Shown here: piece after piece, positions 34,504 to 46,033 of the stretch
Layout: the number at the start of each line of letters is the position of its first letter
Numbering within the stretch: position 1 is the first letter of the stretch
Assembly: GCA_000697055.1 (NCBI GenBank)
Contig: JNDT01002364.1
Coordinates: 1-64,000 of the forward strand
Source: Saksenaea vasiformis B4078
Lineage: Eukaryota > Mucoromycota > Mucoromycetes > Mucorales > Saksenaeaceae
Direction of reading: 5' to 3'
DNA length: 64,000 nucleotides
Notes under the pieces: model-generated
Seen by the model: only the letters and a program-made list of their open reading frames with translations
Database searches by the model: none
Told to the model about the DNA's origin: nothing
Position numbers and translations under genes: made by a program

Positions 34504-37437
34504 ATGAAATACACTATAGTTTGGGTCTATCTTGCGGCAGCCTTGTTGTGCTCATTAAGAGCTTGTCATTTGTACTGGTCATCGACGCGATCATTGCGAC
34601 CGTCTAGTCAAACGTCAGTCTGGAACTTCCCACGCACTCAAAAAAACGAAGCGATTCGGCCTGTGCAATCAAATGATAGTATTATCTTGGGATCCGAACC
34701 AACCTCTTTGTTTTATTTTACACAGGTAAAAAATAAAAAATAATAATAATAATATATTATGTACGAAACTGAGCAAAAAGCAAACTAAATAATGTATAAG
34801 ATTTCGGACCTGCATCTTTCCAAATATCGACCAAAAGGCCATACACTTCATTTCCTACATTTTATTCAATCGATTCTACCTATTATAAAGTAAGAAAGAA
34901 AAACGTGTCAAACTAAAAAACCATTAACCGAAAAAAAAAAAAAAACTTCTTGCTATTTCCCAATAGACCAAAGTTTGTTGTTGTCACAGGTGATCTGACA
35001 GATGCTAAAGACGCTCAACGGATCACGTCGCAACAATACATAGAAGAATGGAAGGTCTATAAACACGCAATTGACCAAGGAAGTGAAGTTCCTTGGTATG
35101 ATATCCGAGGTAATCATGATTGTTTTGATTTACCATCATGGCAATCCAAAGCCAACCTCTATCGAACCTATGGAAGAAGTGCTAGTCTGGTCGAACAAGG
35201 ACAAGGGATTTATGCATGGCATGTGAACGAACCCTTTGGCCAATATCAATTTGTTGCCATCGACGCCTGGTAATAAGGAACAAACCCCGTACCCCCCCCC
35301 CTCTTCCTTTGGATGTGGCACTGACATCAAAAACCAAAAAAACCAAAAAATAGTCCAAAGAAAGGCCCTTCACGACCATTGAATTTCTTTGGTTATCTCA
35401 CCTCCAGTATGATGGATCGTCTCAGCGAAATCGTCCTTGGCAAGGAAGAAAAAGAGGCTCATAATCATACATTTGTGGTAAAGACAAAAAAGTTTCCCGT
35501 TTGTCGGCTCTCCCTGAATGTTTCAAAAAAAAAACTACAGTTTTCGCATTATCCGACAACGACCATGGTCTTTGGTGTTTCAAAACATGGCTATACATTT
35601 AGGGATCTGGCACAACGTTACAGCGTCTATTTTTGTGGCCATCTTCATCGGTTAATTGCAGGTGAGGTTTCATCTATAACCCTGAAAAAAAAAGGTTTAT
35701 GTCTAAATTCTTCAAAAGGCATAGGTGATGTACTCCAGGCTTATAGCCCTTTGACTAGTTCACTGGAACTAGAGTTGGGTGATATGAAAGAGAATGGCAT
35801 GTACCGAATTGTAGCAGTGGATCATGACCTTATCTCTTTTGTTGATACTGGATTACCTTTAAATATGTTGCCAGCACGTCAGCCGCATGACGCTGTCACT
35901 CCATTGTCTAGCCAGAATGACATTTTGTGGCCGCCCAAGGTTCATCCTCCGCCAGTCGTACTGATCACGAATCCTAAAGATGCACGGTTTGCAATCCCTA
36001 CCAAGGAACCCTTGCATCGTATCCGCCACAGCAGCCACATCCGATTTCTCGTGTTCTCCGAATGGCAGCCACATGATCTACAGGTGCACATCACACTCGA
36101 CGGCCAGCCCCATCCTCACCCAGCCAAACCAAGCCCGACAACACAAGAAGAAGAAGAAGAACCAGAGGCACCACCAACCCCGCTGTGGATTTCACCATGG
36201 AACCCAAGCCAGTTGGATTCACAAGCATCACATCGTCTGCGTATCCAAGTCACGGCCCCTGACGGCCAGCAGGGTGTCTCCGACATTGTATTTCGACTCG
36301 ATGGAACAAGAGTCAAAATTGGTGGAGGTACAGGCGAATGGATCATAGCCACACATATGCCATCTACGGTAAAGCAAAAAAAAAAAAAGCCCTATCTATT
36401 TATTTATTGATTCGTTTTTTTTTCTTTTTTTTTTCCCTTTTTCTGACGAAACCATGTGTTAGTTCCAATGCGTTACCTTGTTTTCTATCGCCGGTATCTT
36501 AACCTTGTTACTTGTTCCGAAGTTTGAACAGGTGTCCAATGCGACATCCAGCCGCAGCCGAGCCATGTTACTGAAGATTCATCGGCTCAATCAGGAAACG
36601 CAAGGGTCTGCTTATCGACGCGTTCAGCGACGTATTCTGATATGGGCGCTTCGATTTTTTCGATTTCCGGAGGATCAACCGTGGGTATGGCATTGTAGTT
36701 TTGTGTTTGTCTTGGCATTACTGTCTTTACCCTGGTTCCGGGCCGAGTTTATCCCGTCCGGCTCTACTGCTAGCGAACGCTATGGCACATTCTATATGTG
36801 GGGCCTCGTGTTTGCACAAGACTGGGTGCCAATTGCAGACACTTGGATGTTTGCAGCCGCCCAAGTATGCCTTGATGTAGGGGTCTTCTTGTTCTTGTTT
36901 GCCTGGCGATGCACAGACGCTGCAGAGCTGCATTGCCGGGGAAATGACAAACTACAGCAAACGCAGCCACCACGGCAACAACAACAACTGAATGACCGCG
37001 CATGGTTCAGGGGATTCGAGATTGTTTATTGGCTCTGGAGAATGTCGGAGGTGATCACACTGGCGTCATTTTACGGCGGGCTATGGCCGACTTTAGTGCT
37101 AAATCTCCTCATCTATTGGATGACGTTTGTCGGTCTTGTGCTCTTCTGGGGAAAAGGTGGTTTATTTAGCTTTAAAAGATACAGTCCACGGATCATTGTT
37201 CAAGGTTGCACAACGTGTCAGCAGTCATTTTGCGCGAAACAACTAGAAGAAGAGGAAGAACAACAAGAAATAGCCCTGGTGGCAACGCGTGTGACCGTCC
37301 AGGAAGACTCGGGAAATTCTTCAAGCAGCAGCAGCAGCAGTGGTGGTAGCACACAGACAACCCATTCCGCGTCATCTACACCTTTTAACGGAAGTCCTCA
37401 AGTGAAAAGTCGTAGAAAAACACAGACAAAAGAATAA
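34504..37437 (+). CDS. TMEM62-like transmembrane metallophosphoesterase
   Basis: Six exons: 34504-34725, 34801-34889, 34967-35269, 35354-35661, 35719-36368, 36463-37437; 848 residues. An N-terminal signal-anchor is followed by a calcineurin-like phosphoesterase domain: ISDLHLSK, VVTGDLTDAKDA, IRGNHDCFD, DACPKKGPSRPLNFFG, FCGHLHRL. Then comes an Ig-like beta region and, in exon 6, several transmembrane helices. This order matches the TMEM62 family of membrane-bound phosphoesterases of unknown substrate. The 57-nt intron 35662-35718 is stopless and in frame, so a 19-residue-longer isoform is possible. The tail is Ser- and Gln-rich, low complexity. Confidence 0.87.
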
Positions 37438-37651
37438 AGAAAGAGAAAGAGGTTTTTGATTTTGTGTTACTGACACCCGTTTCTCCGCTCAAAATAAAAA
37501 TGATACAACTGGACCCTCAATTTGCTTTCCTTTTTTTTTTTTTTTTTACTTTTTCCATTTGCCGAAGCCCAAAAAAGAAAACATAGGTTTCTCTTCTTCT
37601 TCTTCTTCTTCTTGTTTCCCTTCACTTTCCTTGCAATCTTTCTAATTAGCA

Positions 37652-38754
37652 ATGCCGTATCAAGACCAGCGTCTTGAACCGTCGAACTACGCGGTATTGC
37701 GATGGTTTGGTTTCGATCAATTCGTCCCGGAAACGGCTGTCACATCCCATTGGGTTTCATCCAAAGTCTTCTTATTCGTCCGATTGCCAATCTTGTTATA
37801 TTCCATCATTGTCATCTGGACAGATATCGGTCTTACCGCAGCAGAAGGCCAAGGTTCTCGATTTTTCGCCTACTTTACGCATCTCACCTTCATCGGTCTT
37901 CACGCTTACCTAGTGGCAAGTAAACACGCCCCCCAAAATCTCTCTCTCTCTCTCTGTCTCTAACGCCTTACTTTGTTACAGACCGCAACATACCATCATA
38001 TTCGTTATTTGCTATCTAATCCTTGTAGACCGTCCTCTTTCCTGGACCAACCAACTATTATTAATTATCTCTATGTCTACCTCTACCATACGGTAATTAC
38101 CTTCAAGTAAGTTCCGCCCTGGATTTTGCGTTACGAAAACTTTCGTCATTGATCACAACACATATCCCTTTTAGCATCGTGACACCTGTAGTCTATTGGG
38201 CTATTCTAGCAAAACCAATGGTCCAACGTAAGAAGTCTTCCTTCTTCTATTTTTATATATTGCAGAGATCTAAATCATACATCGAATGCTTTTTTAGGAG
38301 GAAATGTACCAACCATTGAATGGTGGATGACTTCATCTGTTCACGCTGCTTCCTTCTTTATGATGATGGCAGACGTTCTATTGAACCGTATGAAGGTGTA
38401 TATTAACATGGTGATCTTTGTGCTGGTCACTGTGATACTGTACATGTTCTTAACCTTTATTGTTCATGCCACGTAAGAAAAAGAGAAATTTCTATTTTTT
38501 TTTCAAACAACTTAACTAACAAAACCTATTTCTTTTCTTTGAAAAATAGAACGAATTGGTGGGTGTATCCTTTCCTCGATTGGAAACAAGGAGGAATGGC
38601 TGCTGCCTGGTATGTCGCAGTGGGTGTTATTGTCGTTCTTGCCTTCTTTCTGCAAGTCGGTATCCATCGCCTTCGTGACTGGATTGCTGTTAAAACGGGC
38701 CGATCGACCGAACACCGTCAACGTCCGATGGAAGAAGTCGGCTCTATAGCTTAA
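37652..38754 (+). CDS. Multipass membrane protein, rolling-stone/FAR-17a(AIG1)-like
   Basis: Exons 37652-37915, 37982-38106, 38175-38227, 38298-38472, 38550-38754; 273 residues with about six hydrophobic helices. Conserved-looking pieces are FFAYFTHLTFIGLHAYLV, a YHTVITFNIVTPVVYWAIL stretch, a His in SSVHAASFF, and NWWVYPFLDW near the end. The arrangement resembles the rolling-stone and FAR-17a/AIG1-like membrane families (some of which hydrolyse fatty-acid esters of hydroxy fatty acids using a Thr/His pair). I cannot choose between them by eye. Intron 1 most likely uses a GC donor (37916); a GT donor three bases earlier is the alternative. Confidence 0.7.
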
Positions 38755-41700
38755 TATTTAACTTGTAATAATTTAACGTGTATACCTCGTTCTAATTTCA
38801 GCTCCATGTGTTCTTTCAATGTCACACATGAAGAAAGAAGAGATAAAAACATTCGTCCATGACGTCCCACCTCTTTTTTTTTTTTTGGTGTGTGTGTGGT
38901 TTTGTTTTCTTTGGTTTCGGTCAGTGTTGCATCAAAGTGAAAAAGAAAAAGGTATATATATATAAATCTTCGGGTTTGTTTGTTCACACACAAAAAAACA
39001 AAATAAAAAGTCTGAACAATAAAAAGGGTAGTACCATCGTGGTCATTTGAGATATATGTGAAAAATTTGCATGCCCGATCTAATGAAGCTGTTGATGTTC
39101 TGCATAGATGGGGAAAACGGTGTCACTGTGCTACAATAGTAGTAGCAGCCTGCAGAAGACCCTAATTTGAAAAACGTCTAATGCACGCTTAAATCTTTTG
39201 TTTTTTTTAAACTTTCGGCCATTATGCATTTTTGTCTAATCAACACCAGTCTCCCCCGTCCCCCCCCCCAACACCTTGATACAGTGATTCCAGAAAGTAA
39301 AGCCACTGTTTTTGAATTTGATGCAAAGATCAAGTATATGGCACGGTCACTAAGTAACAAGATCATGGACTAAGCCAAGCTGGCGGGCTTTTTTCTCTTT
39401 TTAGCAATGGAAAGTAAAGCAAACTGAAAAGAAAAGAAAAAAGGTTCGTCGTATCAATGTTTTTGCTGAAAGTTGTATCGGCGATATCCGGTGACAGATT
39501 GGATGCAAGTGTTTGTAACTTCAAACCAAGCACTAGCAAAATTTCTTGCATGATCGTCCTTAGACATGGTCGCCGCACTGTGGACATGTAAATCAAGGTT
39601 TGTGATGATTCCTCCTACACTTGTTGGATGGATAGAATCTATGCCGAATGAAGATGGAATCAAAGCGTTCCATGGCTTCGTTCCGATAATAACCGTTTTG
39701 ACTTGCAATGTTGACAAGCTAGTTGCTCAGACGTTGGTATACTTCTAATGCTCCTAACGGGGCGGGACACTCAAGACGGTCGGGAATGTTGGGAACATAG
39801 GTGTATCAAGTATTAATTGTAGCATTAGAGTAAAAGTGTTCGAATAGGCATCAGTAAAATAGATCTATGCAGGTTCATTTAAGAATACAAGTGCAATTTA
39901 AGACATTCACACTAATGACTAGCGTTTGACGTCAATAAGCTGCTTAGTTTTCTTTCGCCTTCACATGTACCTCTTCTGTCTATTTCATACCTTCATTGCT
40001 GTAGACTGTCCTTTTGCCATTTATTTTCTCCATGCTAATTTAGAGTCTGAGCCGGCATCAAGTATTCGAAGTACGAAATCTACTTGCGCATTCTGCTTGA
40101 CTTCTCTTTCTCCTTTTGTTTTGTTAATAAAACCGTCTATCTTGATATTTTATCAACTGCATTAAGGAATCGCATAAATAACGACTTGGATAGCTTTTGC
40201 TTCTTGTTCTACGTGTGCCGCTGTCTACAGTGCTACTTACTTAAACTAACATGGTATTAATTTAACAGCTGTAATTTTGATATCATGTTCCATGTTAGAT
40301 TGCGAACCGCATTTGTAATACTCGCAATTGAGCTCAACGAATGCCTCATTACTTGCTTAGTTAAACATTGTCTCAACTACGATAATAGCCAATTTCTCTA
40401 CTACAAAAGTCGGAACAACCCCCGGGACAACCTCAGCCATGACGGGACACTTAGGTCGGGACAGGACAGGCTTCGGGACTTCGGGTCAATATCCGGAGCT
40501 TTAGTCATGGCTTCTTTTATAAACAAGGTTTGTCCTACCTCCCTTCTCCTGTGGCAAACAAGTTTAGCTTTTTGTTCATGTACACATTCTGACCTGCAGC
40601 TGTCGGTCGGAAGTCTCCGATGCATCCTTTTCCATTTTTAGACAGTGCATTTCTGTCGTTTCACACTTCCAAGTAACAACAATAGTTTACCTCCGTTGTT
40701 GGCAATGAAAGCATGACAACTATATAGGTAACCGTCGTCGCGTAGGGACTGATTCGGTGGAACAAGAAAAAAAGGTCCTAGCATCGAAGGATAAAAAGAA
40801 TTTTGCCGAGTCTGCGTTGACTTTTTTTTTTTTTTTTTTTTTTTTTTACATATGTACCGTGCTTGAAGGAAGAAGCAGTTGTATCGAGGCTTTAAAGCAC
40901 CATGGGAAATGGGGATTTAGTAGGATTCGATTTGACTAGCAGGATAGTTAAAACAGATTTATCTTGCAAAAATTCAGCGGAATTTGATAGGATTTCTTTT
41001 TGTTAGAGACAATTAGGCAAACCCAATCCGCCTCTAGTCAAATCGAATCCTACTGAATCCCATTTCCCATGGAGAAGGGGCTCCGTTTGTTATTTACCGC
41101 GGTAAGCACATCTAACTGACAACTTCCCTTGTACGTTTGAATTATTGTTGTCAATTTTCTTGACTGCAATCCGCGTAATATCCGTAAGAGGTAGCTGCTA
41201 ACCCTGAGTTATTTATCGTATGCAGATTTTAAGTATTTTGCATAGCCGTGGGGATGGATGTTCTCTATATACAGAGGAGTGAACGCATCATCTACGATAC
41301 CCATCTAGACAGTTCATAAGGCATGATAGTCCTTTGAAAATAAAAGAGTGGCAACTTATATTCCTTCGGACATACAGAGCCCTTGATCTTTGATGCTAGG
41401 ATGAATCAAAATGCGTTGCCAACATCTATTCCCTGAAAGCACCTTCGCATTCTTTTCCTTCTTTTTTAAATAATAAGCACCACTTCTTTGAAAGGTCACG
41501 TACATATTAATGCACTGTTTATAATTCACGGTATCTTAGACAACTGTACGAATCGCGACATGACATATAGGCTACGATGAATTGGAAATTTTACATCTTG
41601 CAGTCCACCAGGGCCCTTTACCGAAGATAATACGGCTCGGCTGTCAAGCAGACAATGCGTCCATTGACCGATTTTTTTAATGATTCAAGCCGCTCGTATA

Positions 41701-41917
41701 TGTCAAAAAATCTATTCTCATTCTGGATCGTGCGTCAACAGTTAAAAGGTAGATTTACCCGCTTTCGGTTTAGGCGGGTCTGTAGTTGCACGACTGGGCC
41801 TCCAAAAAAAAAAAAGGAAACACGTGCGGAGAAGGCAGAGGGCTGAATGATCGGCAGCTGTGACTTCGTCGTGTGGGTGTCCGAAGGCAATTCCTTTTTT
41901 ACTTGTTACTCTTTGTC
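38755..41917. other. Gene-poor 3.1-kb region with repeats
   Basis: No exon chain is supported on either strand. It contains a TATA-like dinucleotide run (near 38953-38962), a poly-T tract of about 27 at 40822-40848, a near-perfect inverted repeat (40900-41072), and GGGAC-rich patches at 39755-39790 and 40420-40480. Short ORFs (for example 39717-39454 minus, 40285-40641 plus) show no recognisable motif. Decayed mobile DNA is likely, unproven. Confidence 0.5.
40900..41072. mobile_element. Foldback/MITE-like element with 40-bp terminal inverted repeats
   Basis: Left arm 40900-40939 (starting CCATGGGAAATGGGG) and right arm 41034-41072 (ending CCCATTTCCCATGG) are near-perfect reverse complements, differing by one indel and one or two mismatches, with a 94-bp non-coding loop. 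The short overall size, lack of ORF and long arms fit a miniature inverted-repeat element or a foldback element. A flanking target duplication could not be fixed by eye. Confidence 0.75.
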
Positions 41918-42604
41918 ATGGCACACAGGCATCTTCGCAGAGGAGGACCAGAACAAGAGGATGCAACCACATTGAAACTTGGCGAAGGTAAATCAGGATG
42001 AAAAAACATAGTCGTCCATTGTAGGATCGATCAAACGACATGTATCTGTATACACACTTAAATCTCAACAGAATTCAACACGGCACAATGTCTGTACATG
42101 TCCGAAGTCCACATCTTGTTGCAAGCACAAAACGAGTCTAAGGAACATGCAGGCGGCGTCAATCGTCAATCAACAAAGTAAATGATGCGTGTATACTTCT
42201 TCAGAAAGAGACATTCAACATGAATCATGCTTTGCAGTGTCATGGCCAAGACATTAGATTATGTTCGCACATTTAGTCGCTTCAGTAACTGGGATTCAGT
42301 ACACGAAGTGCGAAAGTAAGTTCATTGTGTTATATGGTAGGGAGCTTGCGTGTTGAGTGGGAGGTTAGGGTGCTGGATCAAAATGGAATGGCCCAGTTTG
42401 AGGTAGCCCAGTTAGCCAATCTGTGCTGTGAAGATGCCGAAGAAGCTAAAGCGCTGATACCAAGGTAAACAAAGAAAAACCCAAGGCTATGTGTTTGAAA
42501 TTGGAAAACTCACAAGTACAAACAGCTTGGCAAATAAAGTCGATGACGAACGATTGCAAGAAATGTTGAATCAAATGTTAACGATTAAGAAGTTCCAAGG
42601 TTAA
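41918..42604 (+). CDS. RPB4: RNA polymerase II subunit RPB4
   Basis: Exons 41918-41987, 42072-42177, 42238-42315, 42369-42464, 42526-42604; 142 residues, normal for the compact RPB4. Features: EDATTLKLGEEFNTAQCLYMSEVHILL, then KTLDYVRTFSRF, then QFEVAQLANLCCEDAEEAKALIPSL and a C-terminal LQEMLNQMLTIKKF. RPB4 forms the stalk of polymerase II with RPB7 and acts in initiation, and in mRNA fate in yeast. Five exons for 142 residues shows how intron-dense this genome is. It is convergent with the glycosyltransferase gene. Confidence 0.93.
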
Positions 42605-43014
42605 TCTCTCTCTCCAGGTTACCCACCTAGAACTGAACAAGAGTAAAGCAACCACAACAACAACAACAACAAAAAAGACCAAAAAAACATGTAAAATTTA
42701 CCTTTGTAACTCTCTGTAAATCTGCTTTCAATGATGAACTTGACTTCGCGTATAATTCCTGCGTCGGTGTAAAGATCGCTTGACGCTTCCTCCGAATGAA
42801 CTTTGTGTCCATCAGAGGATGATCTTCCGCTATAAGTACCATGCGAAGTACGTATATCTATTTTCTTTTCAGACGAAAAGCTGGTTATTTTTGGACGCAA
42901 TGTTTATTTAGAGCAGAGTAAAAAAAAAAAAATATTTCAAATAAATCAGTACTAGTATTATGCGAATTTGTTTGTTTTGCCATCATATGAAATGGAATGA
43001 GAGTTATCTTCTGC
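42605..43014. other. Convergent 3' region between RPB4 and glycosyltransferase genes
   Basis: About 410 bp between facing stop codons. It holds a (CAA)n run near 42650-42670 and an A-rich tract at 42920-42932. The minus-strand ORFs in it look like chance. Confidence 0.5.
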
Positions 43015-45028
43015 TTAATCATCCAGTCCTTCGTCATCCATCCATGCACCGTCGTCTTCCATGTCCTCACCCACTGTCCGTGCTGGCTCAGGCTCATAGT
43101 TGGTTTGAGACTTTTGTTCTTGGTCGTCTGCATCACTTGTTCCCGATAGTTCTGTATTTCCCATCATCGTCTTCTCATTTTCCAAATTTTGTTTGCCTAA
43201 CTGGCGTACTTCGTCGACGTCAAGACTTCTTTCCCAGATCATGATATTCTTAAACTTGGCCTCTAAGCTCCGCGAATTATCCCATTCGTTCTGGTACTGC
43301 CCATTCTCAGGTTCGGAAGATCCGAACCAGATGCCACGTATAACAGTATCCATTGTTGGCATCGTCCACGCGTGATTGCTTGAAATAACGTAACCATCCA
43401 TGTAGAGTGTGAGAGGCGGACCTTGTGTTGCATTGGCGCGGTCAATAACGAGACAGTAATGATGGAACGCATCATCAAGGTTGATTGCTACTGGGCTTGC
43501 ATCCACTTTATCCACCTCCTCCCATTCCCAGTTATGATTTCGAAACATCGTTGAAAGTCCCAGCGAAATGGACGTTCGATTCTTTTTATCGCGATAAATG
43601 TGTGTTGATTGCGTCTGAACATAGATTTTGCTTTCTTCATTTTGTATCATAACGGCTGCAGCGCCTTCTTTGTCAGTTGTTGTCTTCATCCACCAACTAA
43701 CAGTCAATTGATCCACGGTGGTTTCTACTGGCATTGGTAGAAACACATAGCTATTTTCACCCGACAAATACAACGCTTGTTCATCCGGTAGGTAACGACC
43801 ATAACGAATGGATCCTCTCCAGTCATTGCCAGAGCCATCTATTGCTGGCATCAAACTTCTCTGCTGTCCAGAGTTGGTCAGAGGCCAATGACCGATAAGC
43901 TTGTCTGTTCGCGTGGAATGGGCGAGGATCCGGCAAGCTTGAGGCCTTGGGTCGGGACGGCCATCCAAAAGAAAACGACGTAACTGGCAGTACAAGCTAT
44001 TATCAATGTCCATGATAGTCTGTTCGTCCATATCTTTCATGAGATTGCGGTTAGCAGCGGACTCCCAGACGTGTGTGCCGAGATTCGTGCTAAAATCGTA
44101 GGATTTTTCCAGAAACATCGTACGCAATCCATGTGTATCCCAGAGAGGCCAAAAGAAAGCAGTATGATTCAATACGGTGATTTCTTCCGGGAAATGAGGT
44201 GCAAGTTTCCCTGGAAGAACCACGGAATGATAATTCCACTTGGCTTCGTCAAAGCTCTCATACGTGGCGTACCAGCGTTGCAGAAACCGGGCGTTCGGTC
44301 GCGCCACGATGACCGCGTTGCACAGACCCACGCTACCACCTGTACCAATCCATTCATCAACCTTATCCATGTTGGTGTTGGGAATGCTGCTTACCTTTGC
44401 CTTCTTGGGCCATCACGAACTCTTGGTGAAGCAAGTGGTCGATCGGTTTAAGAGAAACGACATCCAGGTCCAGATAAATTCCGCCAAACTGTTGTAATGC
44501 TTCAAGTCGCACGATGTCGGCTTGGTGTGCATAATGCTCAACAGGCCTGTTAAAAATTTCCGGTACACGATCGACTTGTCGTAGCGTTAGCATGGGTCGT
44601 GCTTTTTCGAAATATTCCCCCACAGGCATATAATGATAATGGAACATGATCTGGTCTGGCTTCAGCACCTCATGGGCTGATTTGATTGCTAAATAATGGA
44701 TGAGGTCCAGCTCAGGACCTGGTGATCGCAGACCGTACACGAAATGGACGATCTTGGGTATACTTGCGCCAACTGGCTGAATACTAACTTGTCGCGCTGT
44801 GTCCAATTCGCGGAAATGCTCTGGAGCATTCTCCAGCTCTGATAAACTTATAGCTGCTCCAATCCAATGTCGAATGAGTAGGAAACCTAAGATGGTGAGA
44901 ATAGCAACTCGTGCCATCCACCGTTTCCGTATAGAAGGACTACCGATCCATGGCGATGTCGTCTTGCCACCACGGTAAAGTGGTAAACGAGTCGACGACG
45001 GCCGTCGTGAACTAAACGTAGACGGCAT
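43015..45028 (-). CDS. GT32-type glycosyltransferase fused to a LamG-like domain
   Basis: Exons 45028-44395 and 44339-43015; 652 residues. Type II membrane topology: basic cytosolic N-terminus, anchor at about residues 41-60. The luminal catalytic part has PKIVHFVYGL, then ADIVRLEALQQFGGIYLDLDVVSLKP with the DXD motif at 187-189, then GGSVGLCNAVIVARP, as in GT32 sugar transferases (Och1-like and alpha-1,4-GlcNAc/Gal types). From about residue 358 (LIGHWPL..) to 610 is a jelly-roll of LamG/pentraxin type (W-M-K-T strand, LYMDGYV, IMIWERSLDVDEVRQL). The end is acidic. A Golgi glycan-modifying role, with the LamG part as glycan or protein binder, is inferred. Confidence 0.82.
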
Positions 45029-46033
45029 GGCGTGCTCTGTGCTTGATGCCGATCCTCAACCACAGTCTAAGCGTCTAAGCAATGAGACAGGTTCAATATA
45101 TCACCAGAAAAGTCCGACGACCAGCTAGACTTTTCCGGGGGTATTGCGAGAAAAATGCTGTGGGTTCCAGTAAACATCGTACCAAGGCCTTAATGGAAGT
45201 GTATCCTACTTATGATTACCACGGAAACAAATAAAGGGAGACAATTTGGATTAGCACAGATCCAAGATCGATGTGATGGACACGACGTTCTACCGAGTTC
45301 ACATTCTTAATCTTTCGAAAAATAGAAAGAAAAATCCATTTTTTCTATCTTGTACTATTGAGAGGACAAATCCCAGGAGAATAACATGGCTTATTCCGAG
45401 TCACTGCGGGTCTGATACAAATGGCCCTCCTGCCATGGTGCGCTAGACAAATTTAGAGACATGCATTATTCAAGCATCAGATTAATGTTGAACCTTTCTT
45501 TTTGTTGCAGTTGAACGATGGCTTGTAGAATACCGTGTAACTTAATCGAGAAAAATTTGGCGTCAAAAAGCGCCTCCGAACTTTTACACTTGCGTTACTG
45601 ACGTATAGCTCTATGATTTGTACCGACCTCATTGGGAAGAAATGCAGCGTGTCAAAAATGACGTATCTAAAGATGCATCTATCATTTTGTGAATCCAGCG
45701 TGATACCATGTGCTACTGCCCGTTTGGTACGAAGGCAAAAGAAGAGTACCTTTTCCAAAAGAAAGAAAGAAAGAAAAAAGGAGCCATACCACTGTTCGTC
45801 AAATGAATAGTGACAGTAACGGTTATCATCGAAAGTCGTAGACACATTCCATGTCGCTCTATCATGGGGCTGTCACATACACGATAGAGTTTTCAGCTGA
45901 TGACAAGCATTGTTCCTATTTTTCGTTACAGAGAATAATTGTGTATCTCATGTGGCCACAAGAAAACAAAGCTGGATCGCAAGAATATTATTAGAATTAT
46001 ATTGTTAAAATAGAAGGAAGATGTAGTTTGATA
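45029..46033. other. Intergenic region, no gene recognised
   Basis: About 1 kb between the GT32-LamG start and the GH125 stop, both on the minus strand. A 122-codon minus ORF (45845-45477) has no motif or plausible splice partner. The part near 45029-45200 is presumably the GT32 gene promoter. Confidence 0.45.

Noticed and set aside
39755..40500. GGGAC/CGGGAC-rich patches as a GC-rich repeat family
   Set aside because: The two patches share only short words and no consistent unit; not enough to call a repeat.
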